From Paenibacillus sp. SYP-B4298 (GTDB taxonomy: Bacteria; Bacillota; Bacilli; Paenibacillales; Paenibacillaceae), in NCBI RefSeq assembly GCF_027627475.1, contig NZ_CP115484.1, positions 929,501 through 993,500 on the forward strand: 64,000 nucleotides of DNA, written 5' to 3'. The number at the start of each line of letters is the position of its first letter. The first letter of the stretch is position 1. Below are positions 61,157 through 64,000 of this stretch, piece by piece. The notes under the pieces were generated by a model. That model made no database searches, was not told the DNA's origin, and worked only from the letters and a program-made list of their open reading frames with translations. The position numbers were made by a program, and so were the translations under genes.

Positions 61157-62419
61157 ATGAAGCGTTACCTATGGACAGGGTTCCTTGGCGTCTTTGCTAT
61201 GGTCTCAATCGTGGGCTATTACCTGTTCGGAGCGTCGGGGGGCCTGCCTGATTTTAAGCTGGTGAAGCTGGAGGGAGCCGTGTCAGAGGAGGAGCAGCGG
61301 ATGAAGCTCCATGGGCAATATTTGGTTAGCTCTCGCACAGAATTTAAGTCGTTGTTCATTACCCCTCAAGGTGCAGAATACTTTCTCCGCAGATTTTTTT
61401 CCAGTACAGGTACGGGTGGTGTGTCTGCCAGTTCACTTGACAGCTATGATGATCTGGCAGAGCTGAAGGGCCAATATCGTTCATTTATGAGGGCGAAACG
61501 CAATATCAACGGCTTCTACAAGGATGAGCGATGGCTTATCCATGGGGATATAGAAACGCACGAAGATTCAGACAAGGGGCAAGACCCTATGCTGCAACTG
61601 GAAGCGCTTGACCTGGCGACTGGCAAGACGAAACGATTGGAGCAGCGGCTGGCTGATCAGACAGAAGACTCCTCAATGGAAGTAAAGGATGTGCAACTGT
61701 TGGAGGATGAACTGCATGTATTAACGAGAGAGGGACGCATCCTGAATGAGTACATTTTTGATTTCCCCGAGGGAGTATTGATCGGCCAGCGCAGGCTGGA
61801 GTATCCTGAGGGACTGCATACCATTGTAAGGGGCGAGACGCGCTCCAAGCCCTCGGAATGGCTCCTGTTCACTACGTCGGAGCGGGTAGCGGGGACAGCA
61901 GCCGTTCACGAGCCACAGGAGCTGGATCGAATGAGAGAACAGATCGCCTTAGGGAATCACTCGGTCATGAGAAATCCAAGCGCCACAAGAATGCAAGCCA
62001 TTCTCTATTCTTATCGCACAGGTCAATTCGTTTCGCTGCCGAAGGTTTACCTGTACAATACGGTACAGCAGGATAATGCCCAATATAGCTTGGATGAGGA
62101 AGGGGTAACCTTCGCTTCCGTTGACGATGGAGAAATAACGATCATCAGGTATGATCTGGAGAGCGGCAAGCCATTTACCGATGAGCTGCGTCTGCCTGCG
62201 GAGCGGCTTGGAGGCGAAGTTATCGGGCAGATCGCCATAGAACAGCAGCGAATCTACGCGTTGATCTACGATGCTGAACGGAAGCCAGAGCATAAGATCA
62301 TCCTGGCGATGATCGATGCAGTCACCGGAGACGTTCTCTATCGCGGACAGGTTCTCCCGTCTGGCAGCGAGCAAGCGGACATGGAGCGCCTGGATGTCAA
62401 GCTCCGTCCTTACTATTAA
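61157..62419 (+). CDS. Membrane-anchored extracytoplasmic protein, paralogue 2
   Basis: 420 residues with the same plan as the previous gene: N-terminal helix (KRYLWTGFLGVFAMVSIVGYYLF), the shared GGLPDFKL..LEGA segment, and matching YDLESGKPFTDELRLPAERLGGE. It differs by about 25 extra residues (AAVHEPQELDRMREQIALGN) in the second half. The upstream 50 bp, including the ribosome binding site AGAGGAGAGAGGGAG, is also nearly duplicated, so the tandem duplication is recent enough to preserve non-coding DNA. The separate inserts show that the copies have begun to diverge. Function unknown. Confidence 0.7.
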   Translation: MKRYLWTGFLGVFAMVSIVGYYLFGASGGLPDFKLVKLEGAVSEEEQRMKLHGQYLVSSRTEFKSLFITPQGAEYFLRRFFSSTGTGGVSASSLDSYDDLAELKGQYRSFMRAKRNINGFYKDERWLIHGDIETHEDSDKGQDPMLQLEALDLATGKTKRLEQRLADQTEDSSMEVKDVQLLEDELHVLTREGRILNEYIFDFPEGVLIGQRRLEYPEGLHTIVRGETRSKPSEWLLFTTSERVAGTAAVHEPQELDRMREQIALGNHSVMRNPSATRMQAILYSYRTGQFVSLPKVYLYNTVQQDNAQYSLDEEGVTFASVDDGEITIIRYDLESGKPFTDELRLPAERLGGEVIGQIAIEQQRIYALIYDAERKPEHKIILAMIDAVTGDVLYRGQVLPSGSEQADMERLDVKLRPYY

Positions 62420-62556
62420 ACACAATCTCTCGTCAGATGCCAGCAAGATTCAAGACCGAATGGATAGGGTAAAAAATGGCATCCTAATGATGCGGGGAAG
62501 GGCTGTGGCAACACTGGAGTTCTTCCATGCTGCGCAACAGAAAGGGGCACTGACCG

Positions 62557-63789
62557 ATGAGAAGGAAGTATAGCATGACCATGCTGACCATGTTGCTGCT
62601 TGTGTTGCTGCTTATGCTCACAGGCTGCCAGAATACGAAGCAGTCGGAGCTCGTAGAGGAAGCGGGCAGAGGCGGGGTGCCGCCAGCTTCATCGGAATCG
62701 GGGCAGCAGGGCGGCTCGGCGGCTGCGCCGGAGCAGGGGACAGCAACGGATGGTGGTGGGGCAGGCTATATGCCGACAGGCCGTGTAACGGCTTTGCGCC
62801 TCGCGGACGCGGATACAGGCTGGATCGGCGGGGAAGGCTGGATTGCGTGGACCGATGACAAAGGCAAGCAATGGCAGCGGCAATATGAAGGAAGCGGCAC
62901 GGTTGCCCAGCTATTTGCCTTGAATGCCGAGCAAGCGTGGGCGACGCTCCGCACGAACGGCCAGGTAACGGGCGGCTCGCTGAAGCTGCTTCATACCTCG
63001 GATGGCGGAAAGAGCTGGCGGAATGCGGGAGAGGTTCCGAATGACGGGTTCTTGCATTTCGTCACTCCGGAGGAGGGGCTAAGCGGACGTGCTCATACGA
63101 CAGACGGAGGCGCGACCTGGTCGGAGCTGTCGGTGCCGGAGGGCATCGCTGGAGACCCGTATTTCAATACGGCCAGCTATGGTTGGGCGGTGACGGTTCG
63201 CGGCGGGAACATGCAGATTATGCACACGGCGGACGGCGGTCGTACCTGGACAAGCTCATTGTCGCGCCAACTGGAGACTGACATTACGGCAACGATCATC
63301 CGCTCGGGAGGCACAGGCGATGCATGGGTGGAGCTGGTCGGCGATACCGGCATGACGCAGACATCGTATTCGCTGCTTCATACCGCAGATGGTGGGCAGA
63401 CCTGGCGGACGGTAATCAACCAATCGACCGCTGGCGGCGGCCCGGCGCCGGGCGTGTCCGCTGAAGAGAAGGCTGCGGGACGTAATGAGGGCAATGCACC
63501 GGGGGCGCTCTACGTGGTGGATAGCCAAACTGCTTATATGGGCGGCGTGTGCATGGCATGTGATGAGCCGAATTCGGTCGGCTGGACGCAGGATGGCGGG
63601 CGGAGCTGGAGCAGTGGCAGCCAGCGGCTAGCCGGATACGGAGAGCAGTTGCTGGGCTTCGCTGATGCATCCCGAGGGTGGCTGATCACCAATGATGCAC
63701 AGGCGCCATCGGTGCTGTATGTGACGGAGGATGGAGGCAGAACATGGACGCAAGCGACGAAGTTTGCTTCCGCCTCCGGCAGCTCATAG
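62557..63789 (+). CDS. Lipoprotein with Asp-box (BNR/Ycf48-like) beta-propeller repeats
   Basis: 410 residues. A signal peptide ends in a lipobox (LLMLTGC, Cys about residue 24), then a Gly/Ser/Ala-rich linker (about 25-65). The domain has repeated Asp-box motifs: TSDGGKSWRN, TTDGGATWSEL, TADGGRTWTSS, TADGGQTWRTV, TQDGGRSWSSG and TEDGGRTWTQ. This gives a six- or seven-bladed propeller of the sialidase/Ycf48/sortilin-repeat type anchored to the outer membrane face of the cell. It is probably a binding or scaffold protein, not a hydrolase. It follows the paralogous pair by 137 bp and may be the last gene of that unit. Confidence 0.88.
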   Translation: MRRKYSMTMLTMLLLVLLLMLTGCQNTKQSELVEEAGRGGVPPASSESGQQGGSAAAPEQGTATDGGGAGYMPTGRVTALRLADADTGWIGGEGWIAWTDDKGKQWQRQYEGSGTVAQLFALNAEQAWATLRTNGQVTGGSLKLLHTSDGGKSWRNAGEVPNDGFLHFVTPEEGLSGRAHTTDGGATWSELSVPEGIAGDPYFNTASYGWAVTVRGGNMQIMHTADGGRTWTSSLSRQLETDITATIIRSGGTGDAWVELVGDTGMTQTSYSLLHTADGGQTWRTVINQSTAGGGPAPGVSAEEKAAGRNEGNAPGALYVVDSQTAYMGGVCMACDEPNSVGWTQDGGRSWSSGSQRLAGYGEQLLGFADASRGWLITNDAQAPSVLYVTEDGGRTWTQATKFASASGSS

Positions 63790-63822
63790 CCTCCAAGCAG
63801 GCATCACACGTAGCATCTGATC

Positions 63823-63863
63823 GGCACACCGACCACTCGGCTCCAGCGGAGGCACGTCGCAGG
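63823..63863. other. Inverted repeat downstream of the Asp-box gene
   Basis: CGGCACACCG and CGGTGTGCCG pair perfectly across about 25 bases, in the short gap before the terminator. Confidence 0.4.
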
Positions 63864-63894
63864 CGGTGTGCCGAGCGGAATAGATCTGCATGAA

Positions 63895-63946
63895 CGCAGC
63901 GCCGTTCCCATCCTGCTTCGGCAGGGAGGGGACGGCGCTGCTGTTA
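63895..63946 (+). terminator. Terminator-like hairpin at the end of the window
   Basis: GCAGCGCCGTTCCC pairs with GGGGACGGCGCTGC, with an inner CCTGCTTCGGCAGG hairpin, followed by TGTTATT. It probably ends the transcript from the YtrA operon region. Confidence 0.7.
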
Positions 63947-64000
63947 TTGTGTCTTATGAAGGCATATAAGCCAGGCAAGGCCTGGGACTGCAGTCATCGA

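Overview
The window looks like the chromosome of a Paenibacillus-type member of the Bacillota. The signs are strong AGGAGG-type ribosome binding sites, many TTG/GTG starts, sigma-A promoters, SLH-domain surface proteins, LutABC, an Sdp-type toxin operon, and long-gene DNA that is fairly GC-rich. AT-rich islands interrupt it: 0.3-3.3 kb, 32.4-38.8 kb and 52.1-53.8 kb. They hold toxin, protease/CRISPR and SDR/GntR genes and look acquired.

Layout. 1-3.3 kb: end of an unknown gene, a small bacterial-PH membrane protein, and a minus-strand sdpA-sdpB-sdpC-like toxin operon. 3.7-10.2 kb: rhamnose catabolism (aldolase/dehydrogenase fusion, ASRT-type small protein, isomerase, kinase, DeoR regulator). 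10.4-16.5 kb: a probable zinc-starvation region. It has a zinc-free S14 gene under a good Zur-like box, a DUF3024/AAA+ pair, a flavoprotein with a Cys-rich tail overlapping a FeoB-like transporter behind a second Zur-like box, and a COG0523 metallochaperone GTPase. 16.8-27.9 kb: MerR/MFS efflux pair, a 1,235-aa SLH-anchored metallophosphoesterase, a secreted helical protein, a fosmidomycin-resistance-type MFS, a DRE-TIM aldolase and a FadR-type regulator. 28.1-32.3 kb: barstar/lipoprotein-barnase and lutABC. 32.5-35.1 kb: a propeptide-only protein and its full-length subtilase paralogue. 35.2-38.8 kb: two CRISPR arrays with type I-C-like repeats and near-identical leaders. Between them lie mazE, a dead mazF and an IS3 fragment; no cas gene is in the window. 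39.3-43.9 kb: ABC-2 exporter and a chemoreceptor. 44.1-50.5 kb: GH32 fructan/sucrose utilisation with an ABC importer and a divergent LacI regulator. 50.6-57.7 kb: YwaF-like membrane protein, small Sm-like protein, SDR plus GntR, an SLH-type secreted protein and pullulanase. 57.8-63.8 kb: a YtrA-type regulator with an ABC transporter, two tandem paralogous membrane-anchored proteins and an Asp-box lipoprotein.

How parts connect. The rhamnose enzymes should yield dihydroxyacetone phosphate and L-lactate, and LutABC oxidises L-lactate to pyruvate, so the two operons may work in series. The zinc genes form a plausible Zur regulon. The propeptide protein and the subtilase share a 17-bp promoter motif and are probably co-regulated. 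Two dispersed short repeat families are scattered between operons. All identifications come from reading the sequence and recalling families; no database search was run.
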